In this document: positions 43,869-52,328 of the stretch, piece after piece
How the letters are laid out: each line of letters begins with the position of its first letter
Position numbering within the stretch: position 1 is the first letter of the stretch
DNA from: Oleispirillum sp965228165
GTDB lineage: Bacteria; Pseudomonadota; Alphaproteobacteria; Rhodospirillales; Rhodospirillaceae
Assembly (NCBI GenBank): GCA_965228165.1
Contig: CBDDHB010000002.1
Location: 434,001-498,000, forward strand
DNA length: 64,000 nt
Reading direction: 5' to 3'
Notes under the pieces: generated by a model
What the model was told of the DNA's origin: nothing
Database searches by the model: none
The model's input: the letters and a program-made list of their open reading frames with translations, nothing else
Position numbers and translations under genes: made by a program

Positions 43869-44649
43869 CGATCCCCTGCTGCTTCGCCCCCTGCTCGTCG
43901 GGCTGGCGCTGGCCGTGCTCGGCGCGCCGCTGGGCTGCCTGGTGGTCTGGCGGCGCATCGCCTTTTTCGGCGAGACCATGGCCCACGTCGCCCTGCCCGG
44001 CATCGCCCTGCTGTCCGGCCTGCCGCCCTTCGCCGGAGCCGCCGCCGCGGCCCTGGCCACCGCCCTGATCCTCGCCCTGATGACCCGGCAGACCGACACC
44101 GGAATGGACACCGTACTCGCCACCCTGGCGCACGTCGGACTGTCCGCCGGTCTGATCCTGCTGGGCGTCAACGGCAACATCCGCCTGGACCCGATGGCGC
44201 TGCTGTTCGGCGACATCCTGGCGCTGTCCGCCGCCGACGTCTGGACCACCCTGGCGGTCTGCGCCGTCGGCGGCGTCGCCCTGGCGCGCGCCTGGAGGCC
44301 GCTGGTCTTCCTGACCCTGCACCGCGATCTGGCGCGGGTCGCGGGAATCTCCGACCGCGCCCACGACATCCTGTTCCTCGCCGGGCTGGCCGGATACGTC
44401 GCCCTGGCGATGAAGCTGGTCGGGGTACTGCTGGTGACCTCGCTTTTGGTCATTCCCGCCGCCGCCGCGCAGCCCTTCGCCCGCACCCCGGAGGGCGCCG
44501 CCACCGCCGGAGCGGCGCTGGCGGGAGTCGCCGTGGTCGGCGGCCTGACCCTGTCGTTCGCCTGGGATTGGCCGTGCGGCCCGGCGATCGTCGCCGTCGC
44601 CGGCCTGCTGTTCTTCACGGCGCGGCTGCTGTCCGCCGCGCGGCGATAG
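43849..44649 (+). CDS. znuB: Zinc ABC transporter permease ZnuB
   Basis: 266-residue membrane permease of the ABC-3 family with about eight helices. Seen: GCLVVWRRIAFFGETMAHVA and LPGIALLSG at the N-terminus, then MALLFGDILALSAADVW and KLVGVLLVTSLLVIPAAAA, the typical permease core. Last gene of zur-znuCB. With znuA broken, uptake would need another binding protein. Confidence 0.93.
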   Translation: MTIPWLDDPLLLRPLLVGLALAVLGAPLGCLVVWRRIAFFGETMAHVALPGIALLSGLPPFAGAAAAALATALILALMTRQTDTGMDTVLATLAHVGLSAGLILLGVNGNIRLDPMALLFGDILALSAADVWTTLAVCAVGGVALARAWRPLVFLTLHRDLARVAGISDRAHDILFLAGLAGYVALAMKLVGVLLVTSLLVIPAAAAQPFARTPEGAATAGAALAGVAVVGGLTLSFAWDWPCGPAIVAVAGLLFFTARLLSAARR

Positions 44650-44655
44650 ACCCGA

Positions 44656-45951
44656 TCAGTCGAAACGGCGGGGCGAAAACGCCGCCAGTTTCGCCGCCTC
44701 GGCGGCGTTGCCCTCGACTTCTGCGGCAAGAGCGAACCCCGCCACCGGCGCAAGAGTCCAGGCCAGATCGCCGAACCCCGCCGACAACAGAACCCGCCCA
44801 CCCACAGCCCCCAGAAGAGGCCGGGAATCCGGGGCTAGCCAGCCGCGCGCCAGACTCAACCGCCCGCCTTCGTCGCGCCAGCCGCGTCCCGCCAGATCGC
44901 GCCAGATGCGGGCGTAGGAGGCGGCGACCAGATAGCGAAGGTCATCCTCCGCCTCGCCGCCCCCCAGCCGATGCGCCCCCGCAGCGACGATGCGGGTGCG
45001 GTCGCGCTCCAGCCAGGCCCCCGACGCGCCATCGACCAGAACTCCGCAGGCCCCCAGTTCCTCGACCTCCGGCGACGGATCGCGCACCAGAATCCGCTCG
45101 CGATAGGCCAAGCAGGCGGATAGTCCGCCGCGCGACGACGGCCAGATCGACGCCGGTCCCGCATCCTCGCAACGCACCGCCCAATCGAAGACCCGCGTCA
45201 CCGCGCCATCCGCCACCTCGACCTGACCGTCCCCGCGCGGACGCACCCGCTCCGGCCAGTGGCGCGCCACCTCGGCGCGGGATTCCAGATCGACCTTGAG
45301 AGCCTCCAGAAGCCCCTCGGCATCGGCGACGCGGGCGACGCCGTCGATCCGCACGCCGCGCCCGAACCCGGCGGACAGGCGCGGACACATCGCTTCGATC
45401 TCGGCGAAGCCGAGTTCCCGATGGGCGCAGCCGTGGCGGCGGCGCACGTCGTGGTCCGCCCATCCGGCGGCGAAGGCACGCGCATCGCGGTACAGGGTCA
45501 GCACCTCGACAGTATCCAGATCGAACCGCTCCGCCGCCGCCAAGGCGGCGAAGGCGGGCCGGGCCTGGGCCAGCAACCAAGCCCGGTCGGCGGCGATCCG
45601 TTCCGCTTCCAACGGGCGAGAGGCGGCGATGGCGCGCAGCACCCAGGCGAGAAAACGCGGATCCGCCGCCGGAGTCAGACCGCCGCGCGCCGCGCTGCCG
45701 AAAATCCACCGCGCCAGGAACAGGGGATATCCGGGCAGGGCCAGGGGCTCCGCCGCGTAATCGCGGATGACGCCGCTGCCCGCGTGGGGATTGACCTTGT
45801 CGCCCCGATACCAAACGACGCGATGGCCGCGCCGCGCCAGGATCGCCGCCGCGAACACCGCCGTCACGTCGCCGCCGAAGACCGCGACGTCGCGGCGCGA
45901 CGACTCCGCCAACGGCGCATTCAAATCCGGAAACCACAAAGACTCGCGCAT
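44656..45951 (-). CDS. FAD-dependent oxidoreductase (DAO/DadA-like)
   Basis: 431 residues. N-terminal Rossmann segment DVAVFGGDVTAVFAAAILARRGHRVVWY is a GxGxxG variant (GGDVTA) with atypical residues, then RFLAWVLRAIAASRPLEAER, and a C-terminal FAD-closing segment LLGAVGGRVLLSAGFGDLAWTLAPVAGFA. This is the DAO superfamily; the divergent dinucleotide motif makes substrate prediction unsafe. It ends 6 bases from the convergent znuB stop and lies downstream of the HPt and receiver genes on the same strand. Confidence 0.75.
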   Translation of the reverse strand: MRESLWFPDLNAPLAESSRRDVAVFGGDVTAVFAAAILARRGHRVVWYRGDKVNPHAGSGVIRDYAAEPLALPGYPLFLARWIFGSAARGGLTPAADPRFLAWVLRAIAASRPLEAERIAADRAWLLAQARPAFAALAAAERFDLDTVEVLTLYRDARAFAAGWADHDVRRRHGCAHRELGFAEIEAMCPRLSAGFGRGVRIDGVARVADAEGLLEALKVDLESRAEVARHWPERVRPRGDGQVEVADGAVTRVFDWAVRCEDAGPASIWPSSRGGLSACLAYRERILVRDPSPEVEELGACGVLVDGASGAWLERDRTRIVAAGAHRLGGGEAEDDLRYLVAASYARIWRDLAGRGWRDEGGRLSLARGWLAPDSRPLLGAVGGRVLLSAGFGDLAWTLAPVAGFALAAEVEGNAAEAAKLAAFSPRRFD

Positions 45952-45975
45952 CGTCCCCCACGCACTCCAGACGGC

Positions 45976-46587
45976 TCAGCCGATCGGCCCCGCCGCAAGA
46001 TCATCGAACCGCCGGGGGACGAACGCCGCCACCGGAAACCCCAATCCGTCCATCGCCGACGGAGCGACCGCCAAGTCCGGGGCGCGACCCGCCGGAACCG
46101 CCGTCAAGTCCGTCGCGTCGGAGAGCGCCCAGACCATCCCCATGCGCTGTTCGAGGACATGGGACAGAATGCGCGACGCCGCTTCGGGCAGACCGGCCAG
46201 AAGAACCCGCAAGGGACGCTCGAACGGCGCGTAGAGCGGCGCCTCCTCGCCGGAGAGCAGGGACGACCGCAACGGCGACAGAGTCGCGATCTCCGCCGCG
46301 AAATCGTCCACCAACAGGACGAGTTGGGCGCGATCGGGGGGCTCGACGACGCCCGCCGCCGCCACGCCGCGCAAACCGACCTCGATCAATGTCGCCACCG
46401 CCGACAGCCGCATGAAGCCCGCCGATCCCGCCGACCCGGCGAACTTGTGCACCGGCGCGATCAATTCTTCCAGACCTGACGGCGCGGCGCCCGCCGCCAG
46501 CCAGGACGAAAACGCCGCGCGAAAGGCCTCCCCCTTCGGGCGCATCGACTCGACATATCCGGCAACGACGCCGTCAAAGGCCCCCAT
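45976..46587 (-). CDS. HPt phosphotransfer protein with degenerate receiver-like C-terminus
   Basis: 203 residues. The N-terminal ~100 residues form an HPt four-helix bundle with the phospho-acceptor H47 in IAPVHKFAGSAGSAGF. The C-terminal half starts RPLRVLLAGLPEAASRILSHV and reads like a beta/alpha receiver fold, but the acidic pocket and the phospho-aspartate are not visible, so I call it a pseudo-receiver. It lies 3 bases after the receiver gene and 24 bases before the FAD oxidoreductase gene, in one run. It probably relays phosphate between kinases and receivers of this cluster. Confidence 0.7.
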   Translation of the reverse strand: MGAFDGVVAGYVESMRPKGEAFRAAFSSWLAAGAAPSGLEELIAPVHKFAGSAGSAGFMRLSAVATLIEVGLRGVAAAGVVEPPDRAQLVLLVDDFAAEIATLSPLRSSLLSGEEAPLYAPFERPLRVLLAGLPEAASRILSHVLEQRMGMVWALSDATDLTAVPAGRAPDLAVAPSAMDGLGFPVAAFVPRRFDDLAAGPIG

Positions 46588-46590
46588 TCC

Positions 46591-46971
46591 CTAACCTCCG
46601 TTTCCGGCCCACTCCGCCCAGAGCCCGCGCAGACGCCCGGCCAGGGACAGCGGATCGAACGGCTTGGACAACACCGCCGAAACCCCCGGCACCTCCGGCG
46701 TTCCGACGCTGCCGCTCAGCAGCACCACCGGCAGCGCGCCGCCCCTTGGGTGGGCGCGCAAGGCCGCCGCGACCCGTTCACCATCCATGCCCGGCATCCA
46801 GAGGTCAAGCAGGACCAACTGCGGCGACCAGTCTTCCCACTCCGCGAGAAAATCCGCGCCGTCGCCCCAGGTCCGGACCTCCAGGCCGCCGAGATCGCGC
46901 AGGGCAAAACCCACGATCTCGCGGATGTCGGGGTCGTCATCGACACAGGCGACACGGCGCAACGGGTCCAT
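46591..46971 (-). CDS. Single-domain response regulator (CheY-like receiver)
   Basis: 126 residues, only a receiver domain. Acidic pocket D11-D13 (ACVDDDPD), phospho-aspartate D56 (LVLLDLWMPGMDG), conserved serine in VVLLSGSVG and K103 (LSKPFDPL). Without an output domain it should act by binding a partner or passing phosphate to the HPt protein encoded 3 bases downstream. Divergent from the PAS histidine kinase at 47176, its likely kinase. Confidence 0.88.
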   Translation of the reverse strand: MDPLRRVACVDDDPDIREIVGFALRDLGGLEVRTWGDGADFLAEWEDWSPQLVLLDLWMPGMDGERVAAALRAHPRGGALPVVLLSGSVGTPEVPGVSAVLSKPFDPLSLAGRLRGLWAEWAGNGG

Positions 46972-46994
46972 CGGCGGCCTCCGTCCCGGGGATT

Positions 46995-47017
46995 TGCATT
47001 TTGCAAAGCAAAATGCA
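46995..47017. promoter_or_regulatory. 23-bp inverted repeat between receiver and kinase genes
   Basis: TGCATTTTGC-AAA-GCAAAATGCA is a perfect 10-bp dyad in the 204-base divergent region, 24 bases ahead of the receiver ATG. Its AT content contrasts with the surroundings. It could be an operator or a leader hairpin of the receiver-HPt transcript. Confidence 0.5.
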
Positions 47018-47175
47018 TCAGCCCGCGCGGCCGCGCCACTGTTTTGCGAAACCATCCGACCGGATCGGCGGGGATCGATCCAAGGGCTTGTGGAAATTCG
47101 GGTTTCTTCCTGACCGAAAGGCATATGGCATCGCGCGTGCGTAGCCCTCGGCGCAGCCGACATCCGAGGTTGAAA

Positions 47176-48471
47176 ATGGGCCAGCAGAACGGCACCCAGC
47201 CGACCGCATCGACACAAGACGGAGAGCCCCGGACCGCCGGAACGATGCCGCGCGAATCCCTGCTGCGGCGGTTCGTCGAGCACGTGCCGGTGGCCGCCGC
47301 GATGTTCGACCGGGAGATGCGCTATCTGCTGGTCAGCCGCCGCTGGTATTCCGACTTCACCTTTCTGCCGCGACAGTTGGAAGGGTTGCGCCACTACGAC
47401 GTCGTGCCGCCCGCCGAGCAGTGGCGGGAACGCCACCGCCGCGCCCTCGCCGGAGAGGACATGCCGCCGGTGGAGGTTTCGTTCGTCCGCCCCGACAACG
47501 GCCGGACCGAATGGATCGTCACCCAGTCCCTGCCCTGGACCCAGGAAGACGGCGAGATCGGCGGCATCCTGATCTTCGCCGAGATCATCACCGCCCGCAG
47601 GGAGGCCGAAGCCGCCGAGGAACAACGTCGGGCGATGCTGCGCCACCAGCAGAAGATGGAGGCCCTGGGCACCCTGGCGGGCGGCATCGCGCACGAGATC
47701 AACTCCCCCATCCAGTACATCAGCGACAACCTGGGATTCCTGGAAACCGCGATCGCCGACGTCGTCCGTCTGGTCGACGCCTATCGCGGAGCGCTGGCGG
47801 AATCGTCGCCGCCGCCCGAGGTGCGACGTCACATCGCCGAGGCCGAACGCGCCGCCGATCTGGCCTTCGTGCATGCCGAGGTCGGCGAATCGGTGCGTCA
47901 GGCCCTAGCCGGGGTAGGTTCGATCAGCCGCATCGTCACCGCGATCAAGACCTTTTCCCATCCCGGCACCGCCGAACGCGCGCCGGTTGACGTCAACAGC
48001 GTCGTCCGCGACGCCGTGGTGGTCAGCCGCAACCAGTGGAAGCACCTGGCCGACGTCGAGGAAGACCTGGACGAAAGCCTGCCCGCGATCCTGGCGCACG
48101 GCGACCAGTTGGGGCAAGTCGTCCTCAACCTGATCGTCAACGCCCTGCACGCCATCGAGGACGCCGGGAAACCCGGCAAGGGACGCATCCGCCTGTCCAG
48201 TCACGACCGGGGCGACGGCCTGGAAATCCGGGTGGAGGACAACGGCATCGGCGTCCCGCCGCACCTGATCGACAAGATCTTCGAGCCCTTCTTCACCACC
48301 AAGGCGCCGGGGCGCGGCACCGGCCAGGGGTTGAGCATCGCCCATTCCATCGTCACCCGCGGCCACGGCGGCAGCATCCGCTGCGAAAGCGACCCCGGTC
48401 GCTACACACGGTTTACGATCCGGCTGCCGTACCGCATGATGGACGCGAATGACGATGGAACGCCTTCATGA
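47176..48471 (+). CDS. PAS-domain sensor histidine kinase
   Basis: 431 residues, no membrane segments. PAS-like domain about 30-130 (HVPVAAAMFDREMRYLLVSR), dimerisation helix with phospho-histidine in GTLAGGIAHEINSPIQYIS, ATPase domain with N-box VLNLIVNALHAIEDAG, G1 VEDNGIGVP and G2 GRGTGQGLSIAHSIV. Cytoplasmic sensing, ligand unknown. ATG 47176 has GAGG at six bases; an upstream in-frame ATG (47125) lacks one. It overlaps the receiver-HDOD gene by 4 bases, so the two are co-translated. Confidence 0.92.
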   Translation: MGQQNGTQPTASTQDGEPRTAGTMPRESLLRRFVEHVPVAAAMFDREMRYLLVSRRWYSDFTFLPRQLEGLRHYDVVPPAEQWRERHRRALAGEDMPPVEVSFVRPDNGRTEWIVTQSLPWTQEDGEIGGILIFAEIITARREAEAAEEQRRAMLRHQQKMEALGTLAGGIAHEINSPIQYISDNLGFLETAIADVVRLVDAYRGALAESSPPPEVRRHIAEAERAADLAFVHAEVGESVRQALAGVGSISRIVTAIKTFSHPGTAERAPVDVNSVVRDAVVVSRNQWKHLADVEEDLDESLPAILAHGDQLGQVVLNLIVNALHAIEDAGKPGKGRIRLSSHDRGDGLEIRVEDNGIGVPPHLIDKIFEPFFTTKAPGRGTGQGLSIAHSIVTRGHGGSIRCESDPGRYTRFTIRLPYRMMDANDDGTPS

Positions 48472-49706
48472 CTTCGCCGACGCGAATCCTGTTTGTCGAT
48501 GACGATCCGATGGTCTTGCAGGGACTGCGGCGCGCTCTGCATCGCCATCATCAGGACTGGGCGATGCGCTTCGTCGAAAGCGCCGAGGCCGCCTTCGCCG
48601 AGCTCGACCGCGAGCCCGCCGAGGTGGTGGTCAGCGACCTGCGCATGCCGGGAATGGACGGCGTGCGGTTCCTGGAACGGATATCCACCCTGTGGCCGTC
48701 CACGGTGCGGATCATCCTGTCCGGGCAGACCGAGCGCGAATCCCTGCTGCGCGCCATCGGCCCGGCGCCCCAGTTCCTCAGCAAGCCGTGCAGCGCCGAA
48801 CGCCTGGAAATGGTGATCTCGCGCGCCCTGCGCCTGCGGCATCTGCTGAAGGACCCCGCCTTTCTGGACCGCATCGGCCGCCTGCGGTCGATCCCCAGCC
48901 CTCCCAGCATCTATGCCCGCCTGATGGAGGCGATCCGCAACGAAAAGACGCCGCTCGACGCGGTCGGCCGCATCGTCGCCGAGGACGTGGCGTTTTCCTC
49001 CCGGCTGCTGCAAATCGCCAACTCGCCGATCTATGCCCTGCCGATGACGATTTCCGACGTCGGCCACGCCACCCGCCTGCTGGGACTGGACACGGTGCGC
49101 GGCTTGGCGCTCACCCACGGCCTGGTGTCCTCGCTCGCGGGGATCGACATCGGCGGCCTGCCGATCGAGCAACTGTGGATGGACGGCATCCAGTGCGGCA
49201 CCGTCACCCGTCACATGGCCCTGAACATGCGCGCGCCGTCGGACCTCGCCAACGAGGCCGCGCTTGCCGGAATGCTGCACGGCATCGGTCAATTGCTGCT
49301 GGCGATGAACGATCCGCGCCACCATCGCGCCGCGCGGGCGGCGGCGAAGGCCGGACAACTGCGCCTGACCGAGGCGGAGGAGCGGCTGTTCGGCTTCAAC
49401 CACGCGCTGGCGGGCGGTTATCTTCTGCATCTGTGGGGTTTCCCCGACGCCGTGGTCGAGGGAGTCATCGGCTGGCCGTTCCCGTCGCGGATCGGCGCCT
49501 TGCCCAACCTGCCGACCACCGCCGATTTCGTCCATATCGCGCGGGTGGCGATGATGTTCGACCGCACCGGCCTGGACCTGCCGATCGAGGCCGCCGACCT
49601 GGAAGACGCGGGGGCGGACATCGCGCGTCTGAACGCCTTCGACGCCCAGAGTTCCCTGCCGCAATGGATTCGCAGCTGCCCGCACCTCGGCCACGACGCG
49701 CTGTAG
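48468..49706 (+). CDS. Receiver-HDOD response regulator
   Basis: 412 residues. Receiver domain 1-120 with D57 (VVVSDLRMPGMDG) and K106 (FLSKPCSA). The HDOD domain about 135-340 has RLRSIPSPPSIYARLM, FSSRLLQIANSPIYAL and AALAGMLHGIGQLLLAM, a metal-less HD-related fold. HDOD receivers usually act through protein contacts in signalling of c-di-GMP, motility or stress. Translated with the PAS kinase (ATGA overlap), which makes that kinase its likely phosphodonor. Confidence 0.9.
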   Translation: MTSPTRILFVDDDPMVLQGLRRALHRHHQDWAMRFVESAEAAFAELDREPAEVVVSDLRMPGMDGVRFLERISTLWPSTVRIILSGQTERESLLRAIGPAPQFLSKPCSAERLEMVISRALRLRHLLKDPAFLDRIGRLRSIPSPPSIYARLMEAIRNEKTPLDAVGRIVAEDVAFSSRLLQIANSPIYALPMTISDVGHATRLLGLDTVRGLALTHGLVSSLAGIDIGGLPIEQLWMDGIQCGTVTRHMALNMRAPSDLANEAALAGMLHGIGQLLLAMNDPRHHRAARAAAKAGQLRLTEAEERLFGFNHALAGGYLLHLWGFPDAVVEGVIGWPFPSRIGALPNLPTTADFVHIARVAMMFDRTGLDLPIEAADLEDAGADIARLNAFDAQSSLPQWIRSCPHLGHDAL

Positions 49707-49791
49707 GGCCGGTCTCTCTTCCGCGCGGTTGATTTCGGAGACGAACCCCGCCACCTTTGGGGAACGCCCTCGTTCACAAGGAATGCCCCGC

Positions 49792-50316
49792 ATGATCCGC
49801 CTGTTCATCGTTTCCGTGGTCTGCCCGGATCGCCCCGGCCTGATCGCCGCCCTTGCCGAACGCCTGTTCGACCTGGGAGCCAATCTGGGCGACGCCGCCT
49901 TTTCGGTGCTGGGGCGCGGCGCCGAATTCACCGCCGTCTGCGAGATGCCCGAGACGGTTTCCGCCGCCGACGCCGAGGCCGCCCTGCGCGCCCTGCCCGA
50001 AGCCGCGGGCGGCGAGGTCTCGGTGCGCGATTTTGCCTTCGCCGCCGAACAGGACGGCAGCGGCCTGACCACCCACCTGATCGAAGTGGGCGGCGGCGAC
50101 CGCCCCGGACTGGTGGCACGTCTGGCCGAGGTGTTCCAGCAGTACGACGCCAACATCGTACGCCTGAACAGCACCCGCAGCGCCCGTGGCGGGCGGGCCT
50201 CGTACAGCATCCGCATCGCCGCCCACATTCCCGCCGACTGCGCCGAGTCGTGCCTCAACACGGTGGCGAACACGGCGGGCGAACTGGGCCTGACCTGCCG
50301 CATCGACCCGGCATGA
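49792..50316 (+). CDS. Tandem ACT-domain protein (GcvR-like)
   Basis: 174 residues with two ACT domains: IRLFIVSVVCPDRPGLIAAL (1-80) and HLIEVGGGDRPGLVARLAEV (about 95-170). The family includes GcvR, the glycine-cleavage repressor that works by binding GcvA. Alphaproteobacterial copies are uncharacterised, and no gcv genes are nearby. ATG 49792 is preferred to 49783 because AAGGA would sit right on the earlier ATG. It lies 85 bases after the HDOD gene. Confidence 0.85.
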   Translation: MIRLFIVSVVCPDRPGLIAALAERLFDLGANLGDAAFSVLGRGAEFTAVCEMPETVSAADAEAALRALPEAAGGEVSVRDFAFAAEQDGSGLTTHLIEVGGGDRPGLVARLAEVFQQYDANIVRLNSTRSARGGRASYSIRIAAHIPADCAESCLNTVANTAGELGLTCRIDPA

Positions 50317-50333
50317 AGGACGTCCGCTTGGGT

Positions 50334-51074
50334 TCAGGCGGCGGAGGAAACCCCGGAAACCCCGGCCAGGGCGGCGCGATCGGCGGCGAAACGCCGCACT
50401 CCGGCGGGCCGCAGAAAGCCCGCGCGCCGGAACTCGGCGATGGTGCGGCTGGCGGTTTCGGTGGTGATTCCCAGCATCGCGCCGATATCCTCGCGCGACA
50501 GCATCTCGAAGGTTTCCCCGCCATCGGACAGCAACAGCAAAAGGCGCGCCACCCGCACCCGCGCGCTGCCGGTGGACAGGTGGGTCAGCCAGGTGTCGGC
50601 CTCCACCACCGAGGCATGCCAGAACGCCATCAACTGGTGGTGCAGGCGCGGCGTTTCGCTTTCGATGCGCAGCAGCACGTCGCGCGGAATGCGGCAGGCG
50701 CGGGTCGGCTTCAGCGCCACCGCCTGATGCTCGCAATCCCGGTCGAGCAGCACCTCGAGCGCGATCGCCGAACCGCCGCGCGCCAGACGGACGATCCGCT
50801 GCCCGCCGTCGGGAAGGTACTGCTCCAGCTTGACCAGCCCCTCGCGGATCATGAACGCCGCCTGTCCCGGATCGCCCTGACGGTAGAGAATCTCTCCGGC
50901 GGCGAAGGCGACGTCGCCGATCGGCATCTGACCGAAGCGCTGCAATTCGTCGTCGGTCAGATCGCGGAACAGGGCGACGTCGCGAGCCAGGCAGACCCGG
51001 CACGCCGAATCCGGCTCGCCCGCGCCGTCAAATCGCGGGGTTTCGATCATCCTGCGGTTCGTTTCCTTGCTCAT
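50334..51074 (-). CDS. Crp/Fnr-family regulator, FNR-like with three cluster-type cysteines
   Basis: 246 residues. N-terminal C25-x2-C28 and then C114 align with three of the four [4Fe-4S] ligands of FNR; the third N-terminal cysteine is missing. C127 is a possible substitute. The effector beta-roll contains YRQGDPGQAAFMIREG. The helix-turn-helix has LSREDIGAMLGITTETASRT, whose ExxSR reading fits FNR-type recognition of TTGAT half-sites. Oxygen or redox sensing is plausible but not proven. Start ATG 51074 chosen; 51050 is an alternative. Convergent with the ACT gene. Confidence 0.82.
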   Translation of the reverse strand: MSKETNRRMIETPRFDGAGEPDSACRVCLARDVALFRDLTDDELQRFGQMPIGDVAFAAGEILYRQGDPGQAAFMIREGLVKLEQYLPDGGQRIVRLARGGSAIALEVLLDRDCEHQAVALKPTRACRIPRDVLLRIESETPRLHHQLMAFWHASVVEADTWLTHLSTGSARVRVARLLLLLSDGGETFEMLSREDIGAMLGITTETASRTIAEFRRAGFLRPAGVRRFAADRAALAGVSGVSSAA

Positions 51075-51184
51075 GCCGTACCGGCTCCCGGGTCGTTCTC
51101 TGTTCTTTTTGCCACGTTTGCGCAAGGATGTCGCGCCGTCATGTCAGGAATTTTCCCCTCCCCCGCCTTTCCGGAAGGTGCCCG

Positions 51185-52195
51185 ATGACCCCGCCCGACC
51201 GCCGCCTGTCCGTCGCCCCGATGATGGACTGGACCGACAGCCTGGACCGCCGCTTCCTGCGCCTGATCACCCGGCGCACCCTGCTTTACACCCAAATGGT
51301 GACGGCGCAGGCGCTGATCCACGGCGATGCGTCCAGCCTGCTCGCGCACCGCGACATCGAACGCCCGCTCGCCCTGCAACTCGGCGGCGGCGATCCCGCC
51401 CTCCTCGCCCAGGCGACGCGCATCGCCGCCGACGCGGGTTTCGACGAAATCAACCTGAATGTCGGCTGCCCCTCGGACCGGGTCTCGGCGGGACGATTCG
51501 GCGCCTGTCTGATGACCGAGCCCGACACCATCGCCGCCTGCGTCGCGGCGATGGCGGCGGCGGCGACGCTGCCGGTCACGGTGAAGCACCGCATCGGCGT
51601 CGACGAAACCGACAGCTACGAGCACTTGAGCGGCTTCGTCGCCCGCGTCGCCGACGCCGGATGCCGCACCTTCATCGTCCACGCCCGCAAGGCGTGGCTG
51701 TCCGGTCTCTCCCTCAAGGAAAACCGCGAGGTCCCCCCCTTGCGGTACGACGTGGTGCACCGTCTGAAGGCGGATTTCCCGCACCTTGAGATCGTGCTGA
51801 ACGGCGGCATCAAGACCATCGACGCGGCGCTGGCGCAGATCGGCCCCACCGACGGCGCGATGATCGGTCGGGCCGCCTATGAGACCCCCTTCGTCCTGGC
51901 GGAGGCCGACTCCCGGATTTTCGGCGCGGCGGAACCGCCGCCGACCCGTCGCCGGGTGGTCGAGGATCTGCGCGGCCTCGCCGACGAAATCGCCGCCGAG
52001 GGCATCCCCCTGCCGCGCCTGGCCCGGCACGTCCTGGGGCTGTTCCACGGTCGCCCCGGCGCGAAGGTCTGGCGACGCATGCTGGGCGAGGACGCCCGCC
52101 AGCCGCGATGGAGCGGAGCCGCCGGCGCGGCGCTGATCGCCCAAGCCGCCGGGGCGATTCCCGACTTCGTTCTGGACGCCCTACCCGGCGCATGA
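51185..52195 (+). CDS. dusA: tRNA-dihydrouridine(20/20a) synthase DusA
   Basis: 336-residue flavoenzyme that reduces uridine 20/20a in the tRNA D-loop. Starts with RRLSVAPMMDWTDSLDRRFL. The catalytic cysteine lies in DEINLNVGCPSDRVSAGRFG, with VKHRIGVDETDSYEHL and HARKAWLSGLSLKENREVPP, the last being characteristic of DusA. ATG 51185 is preceded by GGAAGGTG. It lies 133 bases before pyrB. Confidence 0.95.
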   Translation: MTPPDRRLSVAPMMDWTDSLDRRFLRLITRRTLLYTQMVTAQALIHGDASSLLAHRDIERPLALQLGGGDPALLAQATRIAADAGFDEINLNVGCPSDRVSAGRFGACLMTEPDTIAACVAAMAAAATLPVTVKHRIGVDETDSYEHLSGFVARVADAGCRTFIVHARKAWLSGLSLKENREVPPLRYDVVHRLKADFPHLEIVLNGGIKTIDAALAQIGPTDGAMIGRAAYETPFVLAEADSRIFGAAEPPPTRRRVVEDLRGLADEIAAEGIPLPRLARHVLGLFHGRPGAKVWRRMLGEDARQPRWSGAAGAALIAQAAGAIPDFVLDALPGA

Positions 52196-52230
52196 AACCC
52201 GCACGAAAATCGTGGTCAGCGGACGCGTAA

Positions 52231-52261
52231 TGCCCTTATAAAAGGGGCGTTCACCCTTTTT
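52231..52261 (+). promoter_or_regulatory. Leader or promoter element upstream of pyrB
   Basis: Two overlapping potential stems, CCCTT-N-AAGGG (52233-52246) and AAAAGGG / CCCTTTT (52240-52260) with the T-tract inside the second, lie about 70 bases before pyrB. TATAAA at 52237-52242 could also be a -10 box. The arrangement is compatible with a promoter or a simple attenuator; I cannot choose. Confidence 0.3.
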
Positions 52262-52328
52262 GCGCACCCGTCCCTGCCTCCGGCGGCGACGAGTCTGTGC
52301 GTCTGTCCACCGCACCAACGGACACGCC

